64,000 nucleotides of DNA from CAWCXF01 sp963799455 (GTDB lineage Bacteria; Pseudomonadota; Alphaproteobacteria; Rhodobacterales; Rhodobacteraceae): NCBI GenBank assembly GCA_963799455.1, contig CAWCXF010000007.1, positions 496,001 through 560,000 on the forward strand. Direction: 5' to 3'. Both the position numbers and the translations under genes were made by a program. A model generated the notes under the pieces. The model saw only the letters and a program-made list of their open reading frames with translations. It made no database searches and had not been told where the DNA came from. This document shows, one piece after another, positions 9,009 through 19,160 of the stretch. Numbering within the stretch: position 1 is the first letter of the stretch; each line of letters begins with the position of its first letter.

Positions 9009-9704
9009 TCATTGACGGACACGACCGCAAGAGGCGATGCCCATCATCGCGTTGGAGGCCGCAGTCGAAGCGCGCCCGCGTGCTTGGCACTGTCCGGACC
9101 GCAACGGGATCGGTCAGCGACACGCGCTTGGGTGGAGAGCGGCGGCCCCCGTCGATCTCGGGCGTGTCGCCGTCCAGATCGGCAAGGTGCTCGCGCACCG
9201 CGCGAGGCGTCCTCGCGGGGCCGCTCCCCGACGGCCTCGACGAACCGGTGGTGGTCGGCGTGCGCCTGCACCACCGAGCCATCGACCGCGACGTGTTCGG
9301 CCGAGGCCAGCTCCGCCGCGAGGCAGCGCTCCACCCCGCGCCCGAACCGAAGCTCCGCGCAAGCGAGCACCTCGCGCATGAGCCCGCTGTCGCTTGGGGC
9401 GGTTGTGCGGGCCTTCGTGAACGTCGCGTGGTCCGCGGCCGTCGAGGCCCAGGCGCAGAACCACCGGTGCGCGAGGTTCAGATCGACCTCCTCGCACAGC
9501 CGCCGCGCTCGGGGCGGAAGCCGTGCAGAGTGCCCCCAGTAGCATCCGCACCATCAGCTCGGGACAGGTCGAGGGGCGCTCCATGGCGCCCTGAGGGGTC
9601 GGCACCGGCGCTTCGGGGGGATCTCTCCTGCATGCGCGACCGAGACGCGGCCGCCAACCTCGTGTCAGGGCGTCACGGCAAACTGGTCCGGCCTGTTGCC
9701 TCAT
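9009..9704 (-). pseudogene. IS1182-like transposase, N-terminal half (degraded)
   Basis: Minus-strand frames give, in order, GRPS-like MERPSTCPELMVRML, RPERRLCEEVDLNLAHRWFC, ATFTKARTTAPSDSGLMREV and HVAVDGSVVQAHADHHRF (the first catalytic Asp region), ending in KRVSLTDPVA and ARFDCGLQRDDGHRLL beside the IS256 end at 9008. This is the conserved N-terminal organisation of IS1182-family transposases, but frames change at least three times. The remaining part of the protein lies beyond the inserted IS at 6850-7316. Confidence 0.68.
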
Positions 9705-9807
9705 CTGAGAATGTTACCGAGCGCCGCGGCCTCAGGCGGCGCCAGGATGGCCGCCGCTTCTTGACCGGGCGGGAGCGTCAGCGCCGCCGTTCCGAAGGCC
9801 GGATCAT

Positions 9808-11587
9808 CGCTCTTCGCGCTGCTCTGCCCGCCACGCCTTCACGAGCCGCTGCGTGGTGCGCAGATGGATGTCGGCGAACCGGTCGGGATGGCGCTCCTTG
9901 AGCCAGGCCAGCAGGGCGACCGCCGTCATCTCGGGCTGCGCCTCGAGTCACCAGCATCGCGCCGCGCTCGAGCGGCGGTGACGAGCTCGAGACAGGTCAG
10001 CGGCGTTGGGCTCGAGCCGCAGCTAGCGGCTCGTCCACGATAGGGGCGGCGGCTTGGCGAGGCGCCAGCCGCTTCTCGGCACGGCCGAGACCTGGCCGGC
10101 GAGGTTACGGCGACGGGCGTCTGCCGCCGAGGCTGCCGCGGCGTCGCGCTGGTCGACGCGCCGGCCCAACTCGGCCTGCGCCGCCGCGAGATCGTCGCCA
10201 GCGCGATCGCGGGGTCGAGCCCGTCCTCGCGCATCGGCGATGCGCGCCATGCTCTCCGTGTCGAGCCGTCCCGAGGCCAGAGCCCGATCGGCCGGCGTGG
10301 CCGGCGGGTGCCAGCGCTTCGTCACCTTCGCGCCGACGCGGGTCTTCTCGCGCGAAGCTTGATCACGAGGGCGGAACAGATCCTTCACATGCAGCCGGGC
10401 CGCGCGCGTAGAGCCGAGGCGAGCGCCTTGGCAGAGACCACGCCCTCGAAGCGGCCGTAGCCGACAAGCCTTCGAACGATCGCGCCCGTTGTCAACTTCA
10501 GTGCGTCAGCACCCGTCGAGCTCGCCTGGTCCATTCATGCGGTAGGCGCCGCGAGCGACGCTGACCTCGAGCGGCCCTGCGCCCGGCACCAGGAGACGCG
10601 GCCAGCCGGCTCGGCGTTCATGAAGGCGGCCGTCGTTATCGAAGTCGACGCCCCTGAGGCGGGAAGGGGAAGAGCCGCGACGGTCGCGCTGCGGGGATGA
10701 CGGGCCACCTCGATGCCCGCATGGTGACCTGCACAGTCTCGGCCGTGACCAGCACGCTCATCGCTCCCGATCAAGCGCCACGGCACCGAGTAGGCGTTCG
10801 TCTCGCGCCGCCGTGCAGCCGCCTCGAGCGCGAGCGCGCCCGCGCGCAGTCAGGCACCGGCACGCACTCGGTCGCAGCCGCAGGTCGCGATGTCGGTCGC
10901 GAAGCGGACCATGGGCGTCTGCACGAAGGCGCCGGACGCGCTGACGCCGGACTCGGCGCCACGACCAGTCGACCTCCACGAAGCCCGGAGCTCTCGAGGA
11001 TCGCCCCGCGACCGCGAAGGTCCTTCACCGGCAGCCGACGCGGCGCACCGCCGAGCCTGGTCCGGCCCGCCGGCGCGCAGCCTGGACCTGGACGCCCCTG
11101 CGCCGCGCAAGGCGATGCGCGTGGGCTCCGACACGCACTGCCGGTCGCGATCGTAGCGCGGGATCAGATCGCGAGCATGCGAGCTTCGCTCGCAGTCCGC
11201 TCGTCAAGGCTGCAAGGCATGCTCCGTGCCTTCGAATCAGGCTCCAGCGCCGGCAGCAAGACCAGGACGTGCAGCCGGCGCGATGGCCAGCTTCGCACGA
11301 GCACGACCCGGTCCGAGCGCCTCCCAGAGCAGGACCAGCGCTGGCCTAGTCGACGGCGGTACCGTGACCCGAGCGTCTTCGGCCTACCTCGGGAGCGCCT
11401 GCGCTTCGGTGGAGCGCACGGAGCAGCGGCGGATGGCGTGCTTGCGATGCAAGCCTCCGTCAAGCGCCCGACGAAGCTCGTCGAGCCAGTCGCGTTGCCC
11501 GCTTCGCGGCGCGACGCGCTCGGACGCCAGCGCGAGACCGCTCGAGCGTCGTCGCGCGTCGTGCCACCTCGGCTCGCTAGCCGCCAT
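9808..11587 (-). pseudogene. Integrase-core (DDE) transposase relic
   Basis: Scattered minus-strand frames, in the right order, match the large integrase-type transposase family found in many rhizobia and related bacteria. ATG at 11587 gives MAASEPRWHDARRRS; then come LDELRRALDGGLHRKHAIR, the first-Asp block with SGAFVQTPMV and TDIAT...TECVPV, the FDND/FMNAE block with RVSWCRAQG and ARGAYRMN, then DLFRPRDQASREKTRVGAKV and KRWHPPATPADRAL. A C-terminal piece MTAVALLAWLKERHPDRF ends RTTQRLVKAWRAE before the stop near 9808. At least eight frame changes and internal stops separate them. I am unsure of the formal IS family (possibly ISNCY-like). Confidence 0.65.
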
Positions 11588-11931
11588 GCTGCATCCTCCC
11601 CGACCGTCGTCTCTGCCCAGCTCGCCGCGACCCGCCTCGGCGGCGCGTAGCGACTCAAGGCGCGGCGATGGCAGACACGTCGTCGGGTAACGTCTCGTCC
11701 GTCGCAGACCTTGCAGTGCGCAGGGCCAGTCTCCGAATGTCGCTTGATACCTCGCCGTGCTGCGGCTGCGTCGCGGTCGACCTCGTGCGCGCCGACAGGC
11801 CGCTCCCGGCAGCCTCGAGGGCAAGCGCGAGCGTCCAGGCGGGGACGACGGCTTCATGCAGCGCCTCGACGCCGCATAGGGTCGTGCGTCGGCGCTGGGA
11901 TGAGGTCCGAGCAGGGGTCGGGGAGGCCATG
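11588..11931. other. Short stretch between two transposase relics
   Basis: The only clean frame is a minus-strand one from 11930 to 11655 (91 residues, beginning MASPTPARTSSQRRRTTL), with no recognisable domain or convincing ribosome-binding site. It may be upstream sequence of the adjacent transposase relic. Confidence 0.3.
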
Positions 11932-12632
11932 CCCTAGGCTCTGTCAGAGAGCTTCGCGGGTCCTCGCTCGTCGAGTGGGCTTGAGTGATCTGACGGAAGG
12001 GGGACGGACGGGCGGGGGATGGACGGGCGGGGGATGGACGGGCGGGGGATGGGTGGCGTCGAAGGCTGCCTCGGACGAGGCCGCTCCGGCGACGGGCGTC
12101 CGCTGCGCGACGGGGGGCGGGCGCGCTTGGGCGAGGTGTTCCTGGAGGCCGCCTCGATCCGTGCGCCCCGAAGGGCTGCGGGCGCGGAAGGGGCGATCGA
12201 GGCGGGCGCCGGGGCGCCTGCGCGGCGGCTACGGCCCCAAGGCCCGTGGGGGCCGCCGATGCGCGGGGCCGGGCCCTGGCCTTCGCTGCCCGGGCAGGCG
12301 GCCGAGCTTCGCGCGGCGCCCGCCCTGCCGGATCGCATCAGGCGGTCGGGCCGCGTCGGCCGGGTCGTATGCGACCGTGCCCATTCCGCCTCGGGGCCTG
12401 GCGCGAGCTGATCGTGAGGGCCCGAGCCGAGCCCTGCGCGCCGGCCGACCGCACCCATCCGCCGGTGGCCCGCTCCATGGCGGCCAACAGGCGGCGCCAT
12501 AGGGTCGAGGACCCGTGGGCACGACGCAAGGACGCCCGCACCATCGCCGTCCGTCTCGAAAAGACCACGCAGAGCCGCCCCGGCAGCCCCCCTCGCCGCA
12601 CCACTCGATGGGTTGTCTGACAGGCCCTAGGG
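11932..12632 (+). mobile_element. IS5-family element, decayed, with terminal repeats
   Basis: Left end CCCTAGGCTCTGTCAGAGAGC (without its last base, 11932-11951) pairs with the right end, CCCTAGGGCCTGTCAGACAA read inward from 12632. Only 4 of the first 20 positions differ. CTAG flanks both ends (11934-11937 and 12627-12630), compatible with a four-base target duplication. Inside, on the plus strand, frames give GQAAELRAAPAL, GRVVCDRAHSAS (second-Asp 'DRAY' motif), ADRTHPPVARSMAANRRRHR and VEDPWARRKDARTIAVRLEK with a stop at 12618-12620. This is the order of an IS5-group transposase C-terminus (RIENLFARLKDWR-type motif). At least three frameshifts interrupt it. Confidence 0.7.
12000..12050. 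repeat. Three tandem copies of a 15-bp unit
   Basis: GGATGGACGGGCGGG-type units repeat three times in succession inside the IS5-family relic. The expansion lies in a non-functional coding region and probably arose by replication slippage. Confidence 0.7.
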
Positions 12633-12818
12633 GTGACGCATTCCCTGCGGCAGGACACGCCTTTGTGGCCGACCACCGAAATCGGCACAGGAGGAACAGG
12701 TTGGTGACGCCCAGAGGTGGACAGGACGCGGACCTCGAGGTCCGAGGACGCTCGGGCTCAGAGGTCGTGCGAGGTGTCGACCGAAGGGGAAACCCGGCGT
12801 CGAAGCCTGCGTCGTGTT

Positions 12819-13828
12819 CTACGAGTGAGAATGCGCCATCCTAGGGGCGCGCGCGCCGTCGAGGTAGCCCAGGGGTCCGAGGTCGAGCGCCGTGGCCGCG
12901 TCGAGCGCCTGGTTGCCCTCGGCATAGGCGGCCATCACCCGGGCCGAGATCTCGGGCGTCAGCGCGATCGTCCCGCGCCGCGCGCCGCGGCCCCGACCGG
13001 GCGCCGACGGGCGAAGGCGGCCGAGGAGCGTCCGGCGGCGCGGCCTCAGCCGCCAGGAGCCCTCGTCCGAGCGCACATTGGCCGCCGTGCCGAGGCAGGC
13101 CGCCTCGATCCGCAGGCGGTCTCGCGCGGGCGTGCCGAGCCGGTCGAGCAGCGTCCCCAGCGCCCCGGCCGGCGCGCTCAGGAGCGTCTCGTGCGCCATC
13201 ACGAAGGGGTCGGGCGCGACCGCGGCGACGGCCTCGTGCAAGGCGGCGTAGTCGAGCAGCGCGCCCAGCGCGTGGCGCGCGGCCCATGGGTCGGTGAGCC
13301 GCCCCACGAAGGCCTCGAAGTCGCGCTGCGAGGCGTGCGGGTTGCGGTCCGACATCTGGGCGTAGTGCGAGGCCAGCCACCGGTCCTGGCGGCGGACCAG
13401 CCAGATCACCCGCAGCCGCCCAAGCCCCCAGCGCGCGCCCACGCACGCCAGCGCACCCAGATGCGCCGCGAGCTGCTCGGGGCGGCTGCCCGTGCGCCCG
13501 ATCGCCTCGTCCGAGATCAGCAGGTCGCAGCGCTCGGCGAGCCAAGCCTCGCGCGGGCCCAGCATCTCGCCCATCACCGCGTCCCCCACGGCGCCCCACA
13601 CGCCCGCCGAGCGGCGCATCGCGCAGGCCATCACCCGGCCCTCGGCCGCGCGGTCGGCCGGCTCGTCGAAGAGCCGCGAGCGCGGCGTGCACACGACGCG
13701 CAGATGGCCCAGCCGGGTGAACACCTCGCCCTGCAGCCAGGTCGAGGCGGTCTTGGGCAGGCCGATGTGCAGGTGGAGCGTGCGCCCCGGCCCCTGCTCG
13801 CCCAGCCCCTGCTCCCCCAGCCCCCCGC

Positions 13829-13832
<4 letters not shown>
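12819..13832 (-). CDS. Sulfotransferase-like protein
   Basis: The 337-residue protein starts at a GTG that overlaps the TGA of the upstream oxidoreductase gene (GTGA), giving MSGGLGEQGL. A longer reading frame starts further upstream but would overlap that gene by 80 bp. The 5'-phosphosulfate-binding loop HIGLPKTASTWLQ is at residues 22-34, followed by a helix-strand pattern and the 3'-phosphate-binding region LRVIWLVRRQDRWLASHY. Family members move sulfate from PAPS to hydroxyl groups of sugars or other molecules in the cytoplasm. With UDP-glucuronate decarboxylase and the FAD enzyme in the same operon, the likely acceptor is a polysaccharide precursor. This is inferred from context. Confidence 0.72.
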
Positions 13833-15620
<1,788 letters not shown>

Positions 15621-15623
15621 GAT

Positions 15624-16598
15624 TCAAGTCCCCGTGAACAGGTGCAGGGCGGCCCCAGGCGCCATCTCGCCGCGGAAGTAGTCGATCGTGCGCTCGAGGC
15701 CAAGCCGCAGCGGCACCTTCGGCGACCAGCCGGTGAGGCGTTGCATCAAGGAGATGTCGGGGCAGCGCCGGCGCGGGTCGTCATGAGGGACCGGATGGTG
15801 CTCGATCGGCGCGCGGGTGCCGGTCATCTGCGTCACCATGCGCGCGAGGTCGCCGATCTCGAACTCCTCGGGGTTGCCGATGTTGACGGGGCCGGTGACG
15901 TCGTCGGGCGTCTCCATCACCGCGATCATGGCGTCGATGAGGTCGTCCACGTAGCAGAACGAGCGCGTCTGGCGCCCCTCGCCGTAGATCGTGATCGGCT
16001 CGCCCCTGAGCGCCTGGACGATGAAGTTCGACACCACGCGCCCGTCGTCCGCCTGCATCCGAGGACCGTAGGTGTTGAAGATCCGCACGACCTTGATCGG
16101 GATGCCGTGCATCCGGCGGTAGTCGAAGAACAGCGTCTCGCCCACCCGCTTGGCCTCGTCGTAGCACGCGCGCGGCCCCAGCATGTTGACGTTGCCGTGG
16201 TAGTCCTCCCGCTGGGGGTGCTGGTCGGGGTCGCCGTAGACCTCCGAGGTCGAGGCCTGGAGGATCTTGGCGCCGGTGCGCTTGGCCAGCCCCAGCATGT
16301 TGATCGCGCCGAGCACGCCCGTCTTGGTCGTCTGCACCGGGTCGTGCTGGTACTGGCGCGGGGAGGCGGGGCAGGCGAGGTTGTAGATCTCGTCCACCTC
16401 GACGTAGAGCGGGAAGGTGACGTCGTGGCGCATCGCCTCGAAGTTCGGGCGCCCGATCAGATGGGCGATGTTGCGCTTGCGCCCCGAGAAGTAGTTGTCC
16501 ACGCACAGCACGTCATCGCCCCGCGCGACCAGGCGGTCGCACAGGTGGCTGCCCAGGAACCCGGCCCCGCCGGAGACGAGGATACGTCGCTCACTCAT
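15624..16598 (-). CDS. UDP-glucuronate decarboxylase (UDP-xylose synthase type)
   Basis: This 324-residue extended short-chain dehydrogenase/epimerase has the NAD-binding GGAGFLGSHL at residues 10-19, the catalytic TSE at 117-119 and the pair Y146/K150 in CYDEAKR. Segments VDNYFSGRKRNI, LACPASPRQYQ and RIFNTYGPRM are diagnostic of UDP-xylose synthases, which turn UDP-glucuronate into UDP-xylose plus CO2. The gene starts the minus-strand operon uxs, FAD enzyme, sulfotransferase, with only 3 bp to the next start. It indicates that the cluster's polysaccharide contains xylose or a sugar made from it. Confidence 0.92.
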   Translation of the reverse strand: MSERRILVSGGAGFLGSHLCDRLVARGDDVLCVDNYFSGRKRNIAHLIGRPNFEAMRHDVTFPLYVEVDEIYNLACPASPRQYQHDPVQTTKTGVLGAINMLGLAKRTGAKILQASTSEVYGDPDQHPQREDYHGNVNMLGPRACYDEAKRVGETLFFDYRRMHGIPIKVVRIFNTYGPRMQADDGRVVSNFIVQALRGEPITIYGEGRQTRSFCYVDDLIDAMIAVMETPDDVTGPVNIGNPEEFEIGDLARMVTQMTGTRAPIEHHPVPHDDPRRRCPDISLMQRLTGWSPKVPLRLGLERTIDYFRGEMAPGAALHLFTGT

Positions 16599-16766
16599 GA
16601 TGCCTCTTCCTTGCCATCTCGGCCAGAACGCGACCGACCGGTGCGAGGCTCACCCAAGCAACGATCGGCACGCCAGCGCCTCCTCGGGGGATACCGATCC
16701 ATGGCGGCGGAAATCGGGCACCGGGAAGGCGTTCGCGCGCCCGCAGCTTAGACGGCGGGACGGCGG

Positions 16767-17795
16767 GTGATGCAAGCCGGCCCGGCTCGGCTCAAGGTCG
16801 TCGTCCCGGCCCATCAGGCCGCCGAAACCCTCGGCGCGTGCCTCGGGGCGCTCCTCGCCGCGGGGTTCGCGCCCCGCGACGTGTTGGTGGTCGATGATGG
16901 CTCGCGCGACGGCACGGGCGCGATCGCCCGAAGCTCCGGCGTGCGCGTGCTGGTCCACGAGGCCCCCAAGCGCCCGGCCGAGGCGCGCAACGCGGGCGCG
17001 CGGGCGGCCTTCGAATCGGCGCCCGCGCCCGAAACAATGCCCGACGCCGCGGCCGAAATCGTCGTCTTCGTGGACGCCGACGTCGCGGTCCACGCGGACA
17101 TGCGCGAGCGGATCGCCGCGCGATTCGCACGTGAGCCCGACCTCGACGCGCTGTTCGGCGGCTACGACGCCGCACCCCCCGCGCCGGCCGTGGTCAGCCG
17201 CTATCGCAACCTGCTGCACCACTTCGTCCACCGCCGCGCCCATCCCGACGCCGAGACCTTCTGGACCGGCCTCGGCGCGGTGCGGCGCGCGCGGTTCGAG
17301 GCGCTGGGGGGGTTCGATCCGGCCTGGGACTATCTCGAGGACGTCGAGTTCGGGCTCAGGCTGCGCGCCGCGGGCGGGCGCATCCGGCTCGACCCCGCCA
17401 TCCAGGGCACGCATCTCAAGGCCTGGACGCTCGGCTCGATGCTGCGCACCGACCTGTGGGGGCGCGCGATCCCCTGGACGCGGCTGCTGCGCGCGCGCGC
17501 CGCCGACATGGGCAGCCTCAACACCACGCGCGAGCACCAGCTCGCCGCCGGATCGGTGGCCGCCTTCGCCGCGGGCCTCGTCGCGGCGCCGTTCTGGCCG
17601 CCCGCGGCGATCGGCGCGCTCGCGGCCGCCGCCCTTTTTCTGGGCGCCAACGCCCGATTCTTCGCCTTCCTGGCGAAGCTCCACGGCCCGGTCTTCGCCC
17701 TGCGCGCCGCGCCCTACCATGCGGCCCATTACGGCGCGGCGCTGGCGGGCTACCTCTGGGTGCGCCTCGCCGAGCCCCGGCCGCCCCGGTCCTAG
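16767..17795 (+). CDS. Family 2 glycosyltransferase with C-terminal membrane helices
   Basis: The 342-residue GT-A fold protein has VVPAHQAAETLGACL at its N-terminus, VLVVDDGSRDGT (nucleotide-binding Asp pair), a DXD-type VFVDADV, and the acceptor-side WDYLEDVEFGLRLRAAG (ED motif). Two or so hydrophobic segments near residues 255-300 suggest membrane attachment. The start may be the GTG at 16767 or the ATG immediately after it at 16770. It is divergent from uxs across a 168-bp gap that must hold both promoters, and convergent with another glycosyltransferase. The sugar donor and acceptor cannot be predicted. Confidence 0.85.
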   Translation: MMQAGPARLKVVVPAHQAAETLGACLGALLAAGFAPRDVLVVDDGSRDGTGAIARSSGVRVLVHEAPKRPAEARNAGARAAFESAPAPETMPDAAAEIVVFVDADVAVHADMRERIAARFAREPDLDALFGGYDAAPPAPAVVSRYRNLLHHFVHRRAHPDAETFWTGLGAVRRARFEALGGFDPAWDYLEDVEFGLRLRAAGGRIRLDPAIQGTHLKAWTLGSMLRTDLWGRAIPWTRLLRARAADMGSLNTTREHQLAAGSVAAFAAGLVAAPFWPPAAIGALAAAALFLGANARFFAFLAKLHGPVFALRAAPYHAAHYGAALAGYLWVRLAEPRPPRS

Positions 17796-17847
17796 AGCGT
17801 CGTCCAGCCCGACCGAACCGATCCCGTCGGGCCGGAACGCGCTCTAG
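17793..17847. terminator. Bidirectional terminator between convergent glycosyltransferases
   Basis: GCCCGAC and GTCGGGC flank a 12-base loop, nested inside the outer pair TAGAGCG/CGCTCTA. The whole lies exactly between two converging stop codons. Confidence 0.65.
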
Positions 17848-18821
17848 GCGGTCGGGCCGGCGTCGCCCCCGCCCCGGCGCTCCTCGGCCCGCGCGCGCGC
17901 GTAGCCGCGCACCATCGCCACCTGGCTCAACGTCATCAGGATCGAGCCGCCGAGGCCCCGCAGCCCCCGCCGGCGCATCGGCCAAAGCACCAGCCCGGTG
18001 TAGAACCGCGGCGGCTCGACGCGGGGCTGGCCGGCGCCGCGGCGGTCGAGCGCGCGGTGGAGCTGGCGCGCGCCGCGCCCGTAATTGGCGTGCTGGCGCC
18101 AGAACCGGCGCAGCGTCAGCGCGTGGTGATGATCGACCACCGCCTCGGGCGCGTAGGCGAGCCGGCCGCCCGCGTCGCGCCAGCGCAGGCCGAGGTCGCG
18201 GTCCTCGGCGGCGGCGAGCGGGAAGCCCTCGTCGAAGCCCCCCATCCCGAGGAACGCCTCGCGCGCCACGCCGAGGTTGTTGGTGGTGAAGAACGGCGCC
18301 TCGCCGCCCGCCGCGCCGTAATAGTCGTAGAGATAGTCGCACAGGCCCTGGCTCGCGCTCGCATAGGGGTTGGAGGGAAGGCCATTCTCCACCCGCCCGC
18401 CGACCATGCGGCGGGGATCCCCGCCCCAGCCGCGGCGCAGCGCCGAGAGCCAGCCGGGTCGCGGCCGGCAGTCGTCGTCGGTGAAGGCGAGGAAGGCGCC
18501 GCGCGCCTCGCGCGCGCCGCGGTTGCGCGCCGCCGCGGGGCCCGCGTTCCCCTGCCTCACGCAGCGCACCCCGGGAAGGCCCGCGCAGACCGGCGCCAGC
18601 GGCTCGGGGCTGCCGTCGTCCACCACCACCACCTCGCGGTCCGGGTCGTCCTGGGCCATCAGCGCCTCGAGGCAGGCGCGCAGCGCCTCGGGGCGCGCGA
18701 AGCTCGGCACCACGATCGTGGAGGCGGGGATCGTGGAGGCGGGCGACGGCTCGGGGGGCGACGGCTCGGGGAGGGGCGGCTCGGGGAGGGGCGGCTCGGT
18801 CAAGGTCGGCTCGGGGGGCAT
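17844..18821 (-). CDS. Family 2 glycosyltransferase with Pro-Glu repeat N-terminus
   Basis: This 325-residue protein starts at the ATG at 18821; a longer open frame upstream is chance. A repeat of PPLPEP/PSPPEPSP units fills residues 2-30. The GT-A domain follows: TIVVPSFARPEALRACLEAL, VVVVDDGSPEPLAPV, the acceptor-binding GNAGPAAARNRGA, DDDCRPRPGW and the EDRDLGLRWRDAG motif. A C-terminal Arg/Ala-rich segment holds one probable helix. It is transcribed towards the other family 2 enzyme and shares the terminator with it. It likely adds one sugar to the surface polysaccharide. Confidence 0.85.
   Translation of the reverse strand: MPPEPTLTEPPLPEPPLPEPSPPEPSPASTIPASTIVVPSFARPEALRACLEALMAQDDPDREVVVVDDGSPEPLAPVCAGLPGVRCVRQGNAGPAAARNRGAREARGAFLAFTDDDCRPRPGWLSALRRGWGGDPRRMVGGRVENGLPSNPYASASQGLCDYLYDYYGAAGGEAPFFTTNNLGVAREAFLGMGGFDEGFPLAAAEDRDLGLRWRDAGGRLAYAPEAVVDHHHALTLRRFWRQHANYGRGARQLHRALDRRGAGQPRVEPPRFYTGLVLWPMRRRGLRGLGGSILMTLSQVAMVRGYARARAEERRGGGDAGPTA
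18724..18815 (-). repeat. Degenerate tandem repeat coding for Pro-Glu units
   Basis: Units of about 15-18 bp (GGCGGCTCGGGGAGG and relatives) repeat five or six times at the start of the glycosyltransferase gene. All are multiples of three, so copy-number change would lengthen or shorten the N-terminal tail without breaking the frame. Confidence 0.7.
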
Positions 18822-19160
18822 CGGGAAGGGCCTGTCATGGTGGTCGCGTCGGATCGCTCGGGCGGCGTCGGAGACCCCGAGCGGCGGGCGCGACCGGGGG
18901 GCGACGAAGGGGCGGATCCTCGCGTCGCACCATCGCTCAATCCGGCGCCGCCCACCAGCCTGAGGCGCGCGATCCGCGCCGTCGCGTCGCGGCGTCGGTC
19001 CGCGTCGAGCGCGCCCGGCGTCCCACCCGAACCCCGCGCGTGCCGACCGTTGCCGCCCGGTGGACGCAGCGTCCGCGCGCGCAGGCTGGGCGCGGCGCCG
19101 TGCATCCGCTATCGCACGCCCGACGCGAGATCGCTGCCCGCGCGTCCCCCCGGAGGCTCC
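18822..19160. other. Divergent intergenic region
   Basis: This 339-bp gap lies between a minus-strand glycosyltransferase and the plus-strand flippase. It should carry both promoters. I see a ribosome-binding site (GGAGG at 19151-19155) for the flippase but no clear sigma-70 pair or operator. Confidence 0.5.

Noticed and set aside
9620..9720. Plus-strand segment reading RDRDAAANLVSG as a TnpB/IS605-like C-terminus
   Set aside because: Only one short motif, without the cysteine pairs or the rest of the protein; the minus-strand IS1182-like reading explains the same bases better.
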